Source: Gammaproteobacteria bacterium (lineage in GTDB: Bacteria > Pseudomonadota > Gammaproteobacteria > HK1). From it: a DNA stretch of 64,000 nt. Below are positions 37,613 through 46,320 of this stretch, in pieces; the stretch's first letter is position 1; each line of letters starts with the position of its first letter. The notes under the pieces are model-generated. The model searched no databases. It was not told the DNA's origin and saw only the letters and a program-made list of their open reading frames with translations. The translations under genes were made by a program, and so were the position numbers. The stretch spans positions 1,040,001-1,104,000 of the forward strand of contig WLWT01000001.1 in the NCBI GenBank assembly GCA_012103455.1, given 5' to 3'.

Positions 37613-38135
37613 GGAATTCACTTGAAGTCATCACCGGCACGGCGCATGGCCGGGAGCGGCGCGCACCGGGTGGACAACGTGTTGCCACGTGCGCCTTATC
37701 GCCAGTGGCGGGTGCCGCTGCCCTGGCCGCTTGGCAGGTTGTTCGCGGCGCCGCCGCAGGGGCTCCTCGGCGTGGTGACCCCGGGCGCTGTCAGCGGCGC
37801 GGTTCAAGGGGGCGGGGGTGCGCCACCGCGAGGGCATGCGCACCGGCAGGGTGGCCTGCATACAGCGCTTTGGCTCGAAGTGTTGAACCTGAGTGTGCAC
37901 CGGCCTGTTTTGGCGCTCGACGGCGCTGACACCTTCGCGCACGGCAAAGCGCACTGCCAGCGCGCCCCGGCGCCCAGAGCGAACGGGTTCTAGACCCGGC
38001 TGACAACGCTCATCACGCGCATTACCCGTACGCGGGTGCGTGCTGCGGTGCTCATCGCCGGGCACGGGCAGGCCCCTACCTCGACTTGGCGCCGGACTCG
38101 CCCTGCGGGCAACTGGCCGGCGCGGCCATCGGTTG
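37613..38135 (+). mobile_element. IS91-like transposase remnant, copy 2
   Basis: This copy keeps more of the 5-prime side. VDNVLPRAPYRQWRVPLPWP and LGRLFAAPPQGLLGVVTPGA are close to the IS91-family VFP-VPxRQWVLSLPxxLRYxLA motif. GLHTALWLEVLNLSVHRPVL and RITRTRVRAAVLIAGHGQAP follow. Bases 37813-38135 repeat 29475-29790 in direct orientation. Frame breaks and lack of the HxH and Tyr motifs show it is dead. Bases 38136-38420 hold no gene I can support. Confidence 0.65.
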
Positions 38136-38422
38136 TGTCAGCGCCGCCGGTTCGAAAGCGGCCTCTTGACCACCAAATCCGTCTCACCAGGCCGGGGGCC
38201 TAATCGATGAAACGCAACCATCAATGAACCGCAACCGGTAAAACCGGACAAACCTACCTCACCGAACAACAAAACGAGAATACTGGGACTGCTCTTAGGC
38301 GGTGATGGCGGTGCGCGACAGTGAGGGCTTGGATAGTTCATCGCTGAGGCGCCTTGGGTTTTTCTTCTCCCATAGTACTACCGCATAGTAGCGATAAACC
38401 ACGGCGCCGTGGCGGACTTACT

Positions 38423-38458
38423 AGAGGTGCCCGGACTCATTCGGGCACCTCTCTTTTC
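38423..38458 (+). terminator. Hairpin made of two MITE end sequences, terminator-like
   Basis: AGAGGTGCCCG and CGGGCACCTCT form a perfect 11-bp stem with an 8-base loop, followed by CTTTTC on the plus strand. The arms equal the family A MITE ends facing each other. It lies just past the fccB stop (38472), where a terminator would be expected, although the T-run is on the opposite strand. Confidence 0.6.
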
Positions 38459-38471
38459 AAGCGCTCACCTG

Positions 38472-39746
38472 TTAGCCGAATAGATCCGCCGTAATCCCTG
38501 CGTACCAGCCATTGGCCTCATTGGCGGTAGCCGCCCGCGTTGTATCATCTTCCCCGGTCTGGCTGATAAAACCACTGGTCTTGGCGATTTTCTCCTCCGT
38601 GGCTTCATAACTGGCCCCCACCTTAATGCCATGACCGGTCGCCACCAGACTCCAGCAGGTATTGCGGAACCGCGGCCTGAACGCCTGTTTGTCCGCGAGA
38701 TCGGCAACGATCGCATTGGCGCAGACTTTCGCTTGACTGTTGGCGGCAAAAGCAGACTTCGGCATGTCGCCCGGAATAATCGAATCACCCACCACATGCA
38801 CATCCGGCAACAGCTTGGACGCTAGATTATGGGCCTGCACCGGGCACCAACCCGACTGCGCCGCGGCGCCCGCGGAACGCGCGATCCACCCCGCCTGTTG
38901 TGGCGGGATCACATTAACGACATCGGCTCGGTGCGTCTCATCTTCCGTCACTACGGCCATATTCGTCACGTCCACCGCTTTGACTCCGCCGGTCAATTCT
39001 CCCGGCAACCATTCGATCATGCCCGGATAGAACCGCTCCCATGCTTCTTGAAACAAGGCTTGCTTGGAATGTTTGTCTTTAGAGTCGAGGATTAAGATCT
39101 TCGATTTCGGTTTATGATATTTCAAATAGTGCGCGATCATTGACGCTCTTTCATACGGCCCCGGCGGACATCTGAACGGATTCGGGGGCGGCACGATCAC
39201 AACGAGTCCACCGTCTTTCATATCCACGATTTGACGGCGCAGCAGCGCGCTTTGAGCACCGGCCCTATAGGCGTGAGGCATCACCTGCTCAGCCGCGGGA
39301 CCGTAGCCCTCTATCGCCTCGTATTTAAAGTCGATTCCCGGCGCCAGCACCAAGCGGTCATACGCTAGCGCGCCCCCGCTCATCAAACGCACGATGCGTT
39401 TGTCCGCATCCACCGCCGTGGCGATATCGGTGACCACCCGTACCCCGACAGCCGCTGCGAGTTTGTCGTAGCTGTGGGTAATCGATTCAAGCGAGCGGAA
39501 CCCGCCTAGATAAAGATTGCTGAAAAAACACGTGGTGTAGTGTTCATTCGCTTCAACGAGGGTTACGTCAACCTGGCCCGACTTGGCCACATAGCGCGCT
39601 ACTGTGGCACCACCGGCGCCACCACCGACCACGACCACACGAGGTTTCTTGGCCCCCAAAACAGTGAACGGCGCCACGCCAGCAGCCAATGCCACTGTGG
39701 CCCCTAGGCTCTTTAAAGCTAAACGCCGCGAAACACCTTCTGTCAT
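38472..39746 (-). CDS. fccB: Sulfide dehydrogenase (flavocytochrome c) flavoprotein subunit
   Basis: The 424-residue protein has a twin-arginine signal (SRRLALKSLGATVALAAG). It then has the FAD loop KPRVVVVGGGAGGATVARYV, YTTCFFSNLYLGGFRSLESI, LVLAPGIDFKYEAIEGYG, NPFRCPPGPYERASMIAHYL and VHVVGDSIIPGDMPKSAFAA. These fit the flavin subunit of flavocytochrome c sulfide dehydrogenase (FccB/SoxF), which oxidises sulfide in the periplasm. The redox Cys is in RCPPGPYERAS, and NTCWSLV carries a second. Its start overlaps the cytochrome gene stop (ATGA type), so the two subunits are co-translated. It ends a run of minus-strand sulfur-oxidation genes. Confidence 0.95.
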   Translation of the reverse strand: MTEGVSRRLALKSLGATVALAAGVAPFTVLGAKKPRVVVVGGGAGGATVARYVAKSGQVDVTLVEANEHYTTCFFSNLYLGGFRSLESITHSYDKLAAAVGVRVVTDIATAVDADKRIVRLMSGGALAYDRLVLAPGIDFKYEAIEGYGPAAEQVMPHAYRAGAQSALLRRQIVDMKDGGLVVIVPPPNPFRCPPGPYERASMIAHYLKYHKPKSKILILDSKDKHSKQALFQEAWERFYPGMIEWLPGELTGGVKAVDVTNMAVVTEDETHRADVVNVIPPQQAGWIARSAGAAAQSGWCPVQAHNLASKLLPDVHVVGDSIIPGDMPKSAFAANSQAKVCANAIVADLADKQAFRPRFRNTCWSLVATGHGIKVGASYEATEEKIAKTSGFISQTGEDDTTRAATANEANGWYAGITADLFG

Positions 39747-40072
39747 CGCTTCTCTCCTCTTTTTGCCACTTGTTCAAAGTATTTTGCAACCGCGCACATT
39801 TCCTCCTCGTTCAACGACTGAGCCACTGAGCGCATCGCGCGATTGTCTCGAAATCCTGATTTGTACTGGCGCAAAGCGCCTACCATGGCAATAGCTGGCC
39901 ACCCCGTGATTCGAGGCATTCCTTGAGCTTGCCCTTTAATCTGGTGACATCCCGTACATTCCGCCGCCAAATATTCCCCCAGAGCCAGATCAGCGTCTTC
40001 ACAGGCACCTGCCTTAGTAGCGGCGGTGGCGCAAACGAACAGGCAGATGCAGCACATAGTATATTTAGTCAT
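39743..40072 (-). CDS. fccA: Flavocytochrome c cytochrome subunit (monoheme class I cytochrome c)
   Basis: The 109-residue precursor has a signal peptide (MTKYTMCCICLFVCATAATK, then AGACED). The mature part has one heme site, AAECTGCHQIKGQAQGMPRI, with candidate axial Met in GMPR or RAMRS. This is the small monoheme form of FccA, which accepts electrons from the flavin of FccB. The signal region is unusually Cys-rich (four Cys), and one of them could serve as a lipoprotein Cys. It overlaps fccB by four bases and starts just after the MBL-fold gene. Confidence 0.88.
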   Translation of the reverse strand: MTKYTMCCICLFVCATAATKAGACEDADLALGEYLAAECTGCHQIKGQAQGMPRITGWPAIAMVGALRQYKSGFRDNRAMRSVAQSLNEEEMCAVAKYFEQVAKRGEKR

Positions 40073-40083
40073 AGGATCACCTA

Positions 40084-41052
40084 CTATTCGAACTCCATCT
40101 CCTGAAACACCCGGCCAGCATTGCGCGCCGCCAATTCCTTAAACGTATCCAAGTGGGCGTAGCGCGATTGATCGATGTTCCAGGCATCATCAATATCGCC
40201 GCCTCTGTCGATGACTTTTTGCACCTCCTCTCGAAGGAACAAAAGGTAGTCCCGGGTATATTGAGTGACCGCCGCCATATTCGTCGGCCCACCGTGACCG
40301 GGAATAATATGGGTCACGTTCATCGCTGCAAATGTTTCCCACGATTCCAGCCAACCGCTAGTCATAGTGTCCTCGAAAATAGGCAATACCCGTTCGTGAA
40401 ACGCCATATCGCCGGTGATGATCAGATCCTTGTCCGGCAACCACACGGATAGATCCCCAGGAGCATGGGCGGGACCGAACCAGATGACTTCAATGCGGGT
40501 ATCTCCAATAGTGATCGAGTGGCGCTCTGAGAACGTTTCGGTGGGCTGCACTATGCGGGTACCCGCAGCACGCTCTTTGTTGTAGCGGCGCATGCGATCC
40601 AAGATTTCGTAGGCTTCCTCCTCGAATACTTGCGCCGCATGTTCATGCGCCAGTACCGCGACACCTTGGTCCAACCAGTACGAGTTACCCAGCATGGCAT
40701 GGCCCTGGCCGTTCTCGTTAATCACCAGCTTGACCGGCTCATCGGTCACTTGGCGGATTTCCGCATGTAAGGCTTTGGCTAACCGGTAGCTGGCGCCGGC
40801 GTTCACCACCACTACACCGGCGCCCGTTTGTATGAACGACAGGTTATTGTTGTGTCCCGCGTTCTCGTACGTCGCCGGCCCGGTCGCGCCGATGGACGAC
40901 CAGACGCCCGGCAGCACTTCCACGGGCCGGCTATAGAGTTCGGATTCGGGATATTGGTCGGGGATGTTTTGATCCGCCCAGACAGCGGGGCAACCACCGA
41001 GGATGACGGCGGCTAGCAAAACCTCAGGGTAGGTGCCGAGCGCGGCGAGCAA
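40084..41052 (-). CDS. Exported MBL-fold hydrolase, SoxH-like, with altered first metal motif
   Basis: The mature protein starts near DQNIPDQYPESELYSRPVEV after a signal peptide ending CPAVWA. No ATG exists in the right place: TTG 41052 is the best guess, and the longer open frame runs through the regulator gene. The beta-lactamase fold is clear (NNLSFIQTGAGVVVVNAGAS; GPAHAPGDLSVWLPDKDLII; HIIPGHGGP). However, the first metal motif, normally HxHxDH, reads ENGQGHAMLGN, so two of its His and the Asp are missing. Homologues lie in sox loci as SoxH or quinoprotein-relay hydrolases with unknown substrate. It is 31 bases downstream of the arsR gene and 11 bases before fccA. Confidence 0.78.
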   Translation of the reverse strand: MLAALGTYPEVLLAAVILGGCPAVWADQNIPDQYPESELYSRPVEVLPGVWSSIGATGPATYENAGHNNNLSFIQTGAGVVVVNAGASYRLAKALHAEIRQVTDEPVKLVINENGQGHAMLGNSYWLDQGVAVLAHEHAAQVFEEEAYEILDRMRRYNKERAAGTRIVQPTETFSERHSITIGDTRIEVIWFGPAHAPGDLSVWLPDKDLIITGDMAFHERVLPIFEDTMTSGWLESWETFAAMNVTHIIPGHGGPTNMAAVTQYTRDYLLFLREEVQKVIDRGGDIDDAWNIDQSRYAHLDTFKELAARNAGRVFQEMEFE

Positions 41053-41083
41053 ACACTTTAACTGCCGTGCTATAGGGCGCGAG

Positions 41084-41386
41084 TTATTGTTCGGCGCAGT
41101 AGATATCGTGCAGCAGTTCAATAACACGGGTCGCGTGGCTATCAGCCAACCGGTAATAAATAACCTTACCTTCACGGCGCGTCTCCACCAAGTTGTCCGA
41201 CCGAAGACGCGCGAGTTGCTGCGATAGAGTAGGTTGGCGGATCTGAAGCTCGGTCTCCAGTTCACTGACACAGCGCTCGCCCTCGGAGAGAATGCACAGA
41301 ACCATCAGCCGATCTTTATTCGCCAGCACTTTGAGCAGGCCCACCGCCTCCTCGGCACTCTCGGCGATACTCATCAAATGTTTCAC
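41084..41386 (-). CDS. ArsR-family sulfide-responsive repressor (BigR/SqrR/SoxR-like)
   Basis: This 100-residue winged-helix protein has LLKVLANKDRLMVLCILSEG, CVSELETELQIRQPTLSQQL, ARLRSDNLVETRREGKVIYY and ELLHDIYCAEQ. The Cys in VLCIL (residue 31) and in IYCAEQ (residue 97) stand where BigR and SqrR have the pair that forms a persulfide or tetrasulfide bridge. There is a third Cys at residue 39. Such repressors leave DNA when sulfide-derived persulfides are present and control sox and sulfide oxidation genes. The gene starts the soxH-fccA-fccB run. Its upstream region is taken by a MITE that begins 14 bp before the ATG, so its promoter may lie inside that element. Confidence 0.9.
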   Translation of the reverse strand: MKHLMSIAESAEEAVGLLKVLANKDRLMVLCILSEGERCVSELETELQIRQPTLSQQLARLRSDNLVETRREGKVIYYRLADSHATRVIELLHDIYCAEQ

Positions 41387-41399
41387 TGCGGCACATTGA

Positions 41400-41539
41400 G
41401 GGCACCTCTAAAAATGCACTTTTTCCGCGATTGCGGCGTCAGCTCCGTGCTCGAATCCTCATGTATGACCTATACACTGCGGTTCTGCGCGCGGTGCTTC
41501 CTTGCACTCACGAAAAAATGACTATTTTTAGAGGTGCCC
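41400..41539. mobile_element. MITE (family A) with TTGA target duplication
   Basis: A 140-bp element runs from GGGCACCTCTAAAAATG to TATTTTTAGAGGTGCCC, with TTGA at 41396-41399 and 41540-41543. It stands between arsR and soxD, both on the minus strand, in the arsR promoter region. It contains no reading frame of its own. Confidence 0.93.
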
Positions 41540-41589
41540 TTGAGTTTTAAAACCGCCGCAGTGTACTCAACCCACGCGTCACTTTCTGC

Positions 41590-42576
41590 CTACTGTAAGG
41601 CCGCCTGCTGCAAAAATGCCACCAGATCGGCAACCACGGCAGCGTCTTGAATGCCAGCAAAAGGCATCGTGGTTCCCGGGATCACCTCTTGCGGCGCCCG
41701 CAGGAAGGCAGCCAAGGTGGCCTCATCCCAGGTAATTCCCACCCCTTTTAATGCCGCGGAGTAGCGGGGAAACCCAGCCACGGCAGCGGACGCTTGCCCA
41801 ACAATGCCGTGTAAGCTCGGACCCACCCGGTGTTCACCACTTTGCAAGGAATGGCAGGCCGAGCATTGGGCGAAAGCATCTTTGCCTTTAACCGGATCGC
41901 CGGTGCCCGCTGGCGCCGCCACGCTCTTGTCGTCACCCGCTTCATCATCGGGGGTCACATCGAGCTGCCGCGCACGCCCCGCAATGGTTGGTTTTGACCG
42001 GCAGTTAGACATACACCGTTCTACCTTGGGCTCCTGCGGGCGGCTGTCCTTAACGAAACCCACACGATTGGGCATCTTCACTTCCAGCAGCGTGCTTCGG
42101 TTGAGGACCTGCCCCTCCTCTATCAAATCATTGAGATAAAGAAGATAAGCGGTGATGGCATAGGTTTCATCATCGCTCAGACTTTGCGCATGGCCGAACG
42201 GCATCGCTCTTTTCACGTAGTCAAACACCGTCGAGGCATAAGGCCAATAGCTGCCGATGGTCTTGACCGGATCTTCCGACGCAAGCGTATCGGTGCCCCC
42301 CATCAGTACCGGATACCGGCCTACGGCTTCGCCGAACTCACCATGGCAGGCAGCACATTTTGCTTGATAAACGGGCTCGCCTTCGGCGGCTGATCCGGCC
42401 CCTTCCGGCAAGCCAAGCCCATCGGGACGCACGTCTATATCCCAACCCGCGATCGCCTCGGCGCTTGCCGGCGAGCCAAGACCGAACCGCCCCTGCGCCG
42501 CCAGCGCTTGAATACTCACCGACGCCGCCAGTAAAACCACTAACGCTCTAATTAAAGCCCTAGTTAAGGCGAACAT
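41590..42576 (-). CDS. soxD: Sulfane dehydrogenase diheme cytochrome subunit
   Basis: The protein has 328 residues from ATG 42576 (MFALTRALIRALVVLLAASV, signal peptide ending ALA). It has two heme-binding sites, QAKCAACHGEFGEAVGRYPV near residue 75 and AQCSACHSLQSGEHRVGPSL in the C-terminal half, with axial Met in TTMPF and YVKRAMPF. This is the two-domain layout of SoxD, which takes six electrons from the molybdenum subunit SoxC during oxidation of SoxY-bound sulfane sulfur. A CMSNC pair lies between the domains. The start overlaps the soxC end by 17 bases. Confidence 0.93.
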   Translation of the reverse strand: MFALTRALIRALVVLLAASVSIQALAAQGRFGLGSPASAEAIAGWDIDVRPDGLGLPEGAGSAAEGEPVYQAKCAACHGEFGEAVGRYPVLMGGTDTLASEDPVKTIGSYWPYASTVFDYVKRAMPFGHAQSLSDDETYAITAYLLYLNDLIEEGQVLNRSTLLEVKMPNRVGFVKDSRPQEPKVERCMSNCRSKPTIAGRARQLDVTPDDEAGDDKSVAAPAGTGDPVKGKDAFAQCSACHSLQSGEHRVGPSLHGIVGQASAAVAGFPRYSAALKGVGITWDEATLAAFLRAPQEVIPGTTMPFAGIQDAAVVADLVAFLQQAALQ

Positions 42577-43873
42577 TGTGCACCTCGCCTGCACCATCGA
42601 TTTCCCAGGTCTGAATACCGTTGTTGTGGTAGATGGAGTTCACCCCTCGCGCGGCGTGCAGATCGGCATACCGAGGCTGCACATAACCGAACTCATCCCA
42701 CGCCCTGCTCTGCAAGAGCACGTTTTCTCCATGCCAGTTCCATTCGAAATAAAAGCGCGTCAAGGCTTTGGTCAGTACCGGCGAGTCCAGCCGTGCCGGT
42801 TTCCAGTTCATGCCGCCGTCCAGCGAAACATCCACCCCTTTGATGGCACCGCGGCCAGACCAAGCAAGCCCTTTCAATACTTGAAAACCACGGCTCAGCA
42901 GCGGTTTTTGCGGGCTTGGATCGGTGATAACGGATTTAGTATCCATGACCCAAGTAAACTCACGCGCCCGTCCGTCTGCTAGCAGATCGGTATATTTGGA
43001 GGTTTCTTCGCGGTGGTACCAGGGCTGATCACCCACCTCGATGCGGCGCAACCACTTCACCCACATATTGCCTTCCCAGCCCGGCACCAATAGACGCAGT
43101 GGATAGCCTTGCTCCGGCCGCAGCCGTTCCCCGTTCATCGAATAGGCGATAAAACAATCATCCAGCGCTTTATCGATGGGAATACTGCGGGTCATGGCCG
43201 CCGAATCCGCGCCCTCGGCGAGAATCCACTTGGCCTTGTTGGCAAGCCCCGCTTCATTGAGCACCGTCTTCAGCGGCACGCCCGTGTACTGCACGCAATG
43301 CACCATGCCGTGGGTATACTGACAGCCGCTCAATTGAGCGCCGCGCCACTCCATGCCGCCATTGGCCGCGCATTCTAGAAAGTAGATACGGCTCTGCGGA
43401 GGAAATCTCATGATATCCGCCATAGAGAAAATAAGCGGCTGAGCGACGAGGCCGTTGATCATCAAGCGGTGCGCTTGCGGCGGGATATCCGGCGCGCCCG
43501 CGTGGTGGCGCTCAAAACAAAGTCCGCTTGGGGTGATGATGCCGTCAAGCTCATGCAAGGGAGTAAAGTTGACGGATGATTCACGGGTGGCGGTCAGCCA
43601 TTCGACACTGCGGCGTACCACGCCCGATTCATATTTCGAGGGCGCGCCATAAGGGCGCTGATCAACGTTGACCCCCAATGCTTGCGACCAGGGCGGCACG
43701 TTGGGTGGCAAAAGCTCAAGGTCCACCTTGGCGCTTACCCCAGCGGCGGCCAGAGCCGATCCGGCAGCCGCCGCACCGCCTACTAGGAACCGCCTGCGCG
43801 AGACTGCAATGTCCAGCCCGGTATTGGCCGCCTTTGTATCGGCAGCATAGGGCCGTGGCTTCTTTTGGCTCAT
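42560..43873 (-). CDS. soxC: Sulfane dehydrogenase molybdenum subunit
   Basis: The 437-residue protein has a twin-arginine signal (SRRRFLVGGAAAAGSALAAA) for export of the folded cofactor protein. It has the sulfite-oxidase fold: YFLECAANGGMEWRGAQLSG with the Mo-ligand Cys, YTGVPLKTVLNEAG, PLRLLVPGWEGNMWVKWLRR and the C-terminal dimerisation domain (VDVSLDGGMNWKPARLDSPV, WNWHGENVLLQSRAWDEFGY). It is the SoxC partner of the overlapping SoxD. Presence of SoxCD means that SoxY-bound sulfane can be fully oxidised to sulfate without sulfur globules. It starts a run divergent from the YeeE/YedE gene across a 102-bp spacer. Confidence 0.96.
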   Translation of the reverse strand: MSQKKPRPYAADTKAANTGLDIAVSRRRFLVGGAAAAGSALAAAGVSAKVDLELLPPNVPPWSQALGVNVDQRPYGAPSKYESGVVRRSVEWLTATRESSVNFTPLHELDGIITPSGLCFERHHAGAPDIPPQAHRLMINGLVAQPLIFSMADIMRFPPQSRIYFLECAANGGMEWRGAQLSGCQYTHGMVHCVQYTGVPLKTVLNEAGLANKAKWILAEGADSAAMTRSIPIDKALDDCFIAYSMNGERLRPEQGYPLRLLVPGWEGNMWVKWLRRIEVGDQPWYHREETSKYTDLLADGRAREFTWVMDTKSVITDPSPQKPLLSRGFQVLKGLAWSGRGAIKGVDVSLDGGMNWKPARLDSPVLTKALTRFYFEWNWHGENVLLQSRAWDEFGYVQPRYADLHAARGVNSIYHNNGIQTWEIDGAGEVHNVRLN

Positions 43874-43894
43874 ACTTAAGTTCCTGTGGGCTCC

Positions 43895-43935
43895 CGTTTA
43901 TATATTCGAAAAGTATATAATATATTATCATAATG
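43895..43935. promoter_or_regulatory. AT-rich divergent promoter with palindrome between soxC and yeeE-like gene
   Basis: The 102-bp spacer contains ATATTCGAAAAGTATATA and the perfect palindrome ATAATATATTAT at about 43917-43928, in an otherwise GC-rich region. A related string, TTTATATATTATCA, lies before soxX at about 52043. These could be sites of the BigR/SqrR-like regulator encoded at 41084; the link is inferred. Confidence 0.5.
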
Positions 43936-43975
43936 CGCATAGTCCCAACGAGTTAAAGAGCTAGAGGACCTGAAT

Positions 43976-45073
43976 ATGGAACTTCCTGTTCACGTCGTTG
44001 TAGCCCTGGGCGGCGCCCTTCTCGGTGTCATCTTCGGGGTGACCGTGCACCGGACTAATTTCTGCATGATGGGTGCTGTTGCCGATCTCGCCCTGAGCGG
44101 CAGCGGGCTGCGGTTACGGGCCTGGTTGCTCGCCATCAGTACAGCCATGGCGAGTACCCAGCTGCTCGCTCTATTCGGCTTAATCGATCTGCACGACTCG
44201 CTATATCTGCGTTCAAACCTGGACTGGCTAAGCGGCATAGTGGGTGGCCTTTTATTTGGCTTCGGCATGGTCATTGCCTGCGGTTGCGGCAGCCGCAGCC
44301 TAGTCAATCTGGGCACTGGCGATTTGCGGGCGCTGATCACCGTGCTCTTTCTAGGTCTAGCGGCGTACGCCACCATGCGCGGCCTCTTCGCTCAGCCTAG
44401 GAGCGCACTAAGTGGAGCGACCGCCATCGACCTGACCGCTTTCGGGATGCAGTCCCAGGCTATCCCGGAGCTACTTGGCCTTGAGGAATCCAACACGCTA
44501 CAACGCGGTTTTGGCATCATCCTGGCCGCGTTCGCCGCGCTAGTGCTCTTAACCAATAAAGCCTTTAGAAGCACGCCCCGTTACCTCGCCGCCAGCGGCA
44601 TCATCGGACTCTTGGTCGCCGGCGGCTGGCTGGTGACCGGCATCCTGGGCGCGAATGAATTCGAACCCACCCCCCTCGCGTCCTTGACCTTCGCCGCACC
44701 GGTTGGCAACGCCATCATCTACACCATGACCTACACCGGCGCGCAAATTGATTTCGGTATCGCCGTGGTAGCGGGCGTGGCCGGGGGGGCCGCCTTATCC
44801 TCGCTCTCGGCCGGCAATTTTCGTTGGCAGGGTTTCGAGGATGTACGCGACCTGGCCCGGTATATGCTGGGCGGCATTCTGATGGGTGTGGGTGGCGTAA
44901 TGGCGCTAGGCTGCACCGTCGGCCAAGGTGTGACGGGGGTATCGACTTTAGCGCTAGGTTCGTGGATAGCGCTCACATCGATCCTCACCGGGGGGCTCTT
45001 AGGCGTGCGTTACTTGGAGCATGGGACATTGCTCCTAGCGCTGCGCGCACTGACGGCCCGTAACAACGGCTGA
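43976..45073 (+). CDS. YeeE/YedE-family membrane transporter of sulfur compounds (TsuA/SoxT-like)
   Basis: The 365-residue protein has about nine membrane segments and the family Cys sites: HRTNFCMMGAVADL, VIACGCGSRSLVNLG and MALGCTVGQGVTG. In YeeE/TsuA these central Cys pass thiosulfate or a sulfur atom through the pore. In sox loci homologues are called SoxT and import sulfur compounds or signal for sox induction. It is divergent from soxC and followed after 21 bases by an exported hydrolase, so the two form a small operon. RBS AGAGGACCT precedes ATG 43976. Confidence 0.9.
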   Translation: MELPVHVVVALGGALLGVIFGVTVHRTNFCMMGAVADLALSGSGLRLRAWLLAISTAMASTQLLALFGLIDLHDSLYLRSNLDWLSGIVGGLLFGFGMVIACGCGSRSLVNLGTGDLRALITVLFLGLAAYATMRGLFAQPRSALSGATAIDLTAFGMQSQAIPELLGLEESNTLQRGFGIILAAFAALVLLTNKAFRSTPRYLAASGIIGLLVAGGWLVTGILGANEFEPTPLASLTFAAPVGNAIIYTMTYTGAQIDFGIAVVAGVAGGAALSSLSAGNFRWQGFEDVRDLARYMLGGILMGVGGVMALGCTVGQGVTGVSTLALGSWIALTSILTGGLLGVRYLEHGTLLLALRALTARNNG

Positions 45074-45094
45074 TGTTTCAGGAGGGTAAGCGCC

Positions 45095-45952
45095 GTGCGT
45101 GTGTATTTGATGTTTTTAGCGTACTGCTGCCTGAGTGTGGCTCATGCAGCACCGGTGAATATTGCACACCAAGGACTAACCCTCAGAGGCGAGTTGCGCA
45201 TGCCATCTCCGGGCGCGCCTACGGTGTTACTGGTGCATGGCACGCTGGCTCATCATGAGATGGAATTGATCAACACACTGCAAGACCTGCTAGAAGAACG
45301 CGCAGCCAACAGCCTGGCCATTACCTTGAGTCTTGGCGTGGACAGCCGCACAGGCATGTTCGATTGCGCCACCCCGCATACGCATACCCATGATGACGCT
45401 CTGGAGGAAATCGATAGTTGGCTAGCGTGGTTGCAGAATCGCGGGGTTAAAGATACCGCCTTGTTGGGCCACTCGCGCGGCGGTAACCGCGTTGCACGGT
45501 ATGTAACGTCTAGACAACCCGGCCTTGTCAACAAACTCATCCTGCTCGCCCCCGCCTCGGCCGACGACGAGACGGTAAGTTCAAGGTACACGGCACGTCA
45601 CGGCAAGCAACTGGCCCCCCTATTGCAACAAGCACGAAGCGCCGAAAAAACCGCTTGGCTAAGCTCCGTAGGATTCATGTACTGCGAGGACACCAAGGTA
45701 CGGGCAGACACATTCTTGAGTTATTACGACAAGGGCGAGGGTCACGACACCATTCGATTGCTGGCCAATACGGATACCGCCACCCTGGTGATCACGGGCA
45801 CGTCGGACACCATCACCGAAGGCATGGCCAAACGGCTAGAAAACCTCTCCCTCAACCACGTCACCGCCGTTGCAATCGACGGCGCCGGACATTTTTTCCG
45901 CGACCTATTCGCCGATGAAGCTGTAGACCATATTGAGGCGTTTCTCGAATAG
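45095..45952 (+). CDS. Exported alpha/beta hydrolase
   Basis: The 285-residue protein starts at GTG 45095 after GGAGGG. A signal peptide (VYLMFLAYCCLSVAHAAPV) suggests a periplasmic site. The hydrolase landmarks are TVLLVHGTLAHHEMEL (oxyanion loop), LLGHSRGGNRVARYV (nucleophile Ser in GHSRGG), VITGTSDTITEG (Asp) and DGAGHFFRDLF (His). TPHTHTHDDALEEIDSWL is an added His-rich part that might bind metal. It is co-transcribed with the YeeE/YedE transporter. Homologues occur in sulfur-oxidation loci but have no known substrate; hydrolysis of an organic or thioester sulfur species is possible. Confidence 0.85.
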   Translation: MRVYLMFLAYCCLSVAHAAPVNIAHQGLTLRGELRMPSPGAPTVLLVHGTLAHHEMELINTLQDLLEERAANSLAITLSLGVDSRTGMFDCATPHTHTHDDALEEIDSWLAWLQNRGVKDTALLGHSRGGNRVARYVTSRQPGLVNKLILLAPASADDETVSSRYTARHGKQLAPLLQQARSAEKTAWLSSVGFMYCEDTKVRADTFLSYYDKGEGHDTIRLLANTDTATLVITGTSDTITEGMAKRLENLSLNHVTAVAIDGAGHFFRDLFADEAVDHIEAFLE

Positions 45953-46320
45953 CGGGCCAATTAACCAAGTGGAAGTATTCGAACTCACCAACGGGGCGAG
46001 GCCGGTAACTTGGGTGCCGTCAGGTCTAGAGTGCTGACCCAGAACCCTCAGCATCTATCAATTAATCGGACAACTCGCGAGCAGGATTCTCGCTTATTTT
46101 TTACTATTTTAATCAGTTAGTTACGATATGGAGGCGCAAGTAAGCCGGGGTTGGGGCGAAGGCCGGACGTGAATCGTCCACCTGACTAGGAAACCAACAG
46201 TTTATATCAGGCGTCCTAAGCATTAAAATGCCCATATGTACTGGTGAGTCACAGCCCTTGGGACACTACAAAGGAGCTGCCGTCAGTGGAACTATTTGAG
46301 CCCAGGGGGAAATCCAGGGA
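45953..46320. other. Gene-free interval
   Basis: No gene, repeat or RNA that I can support. The stretch has an AT-rich part (TTATTTTTTACTATTTTAAT near 46096) that may hold a promoter for the next two genes. Confidence 0.5.

Noticed and set aside
40084..41271. 395-residue reading of the MBL-fold gene
   Set aside because: The first 73 residues are an out-of-frame reading of the ArsR gene; the signal peptide begins near 41052.
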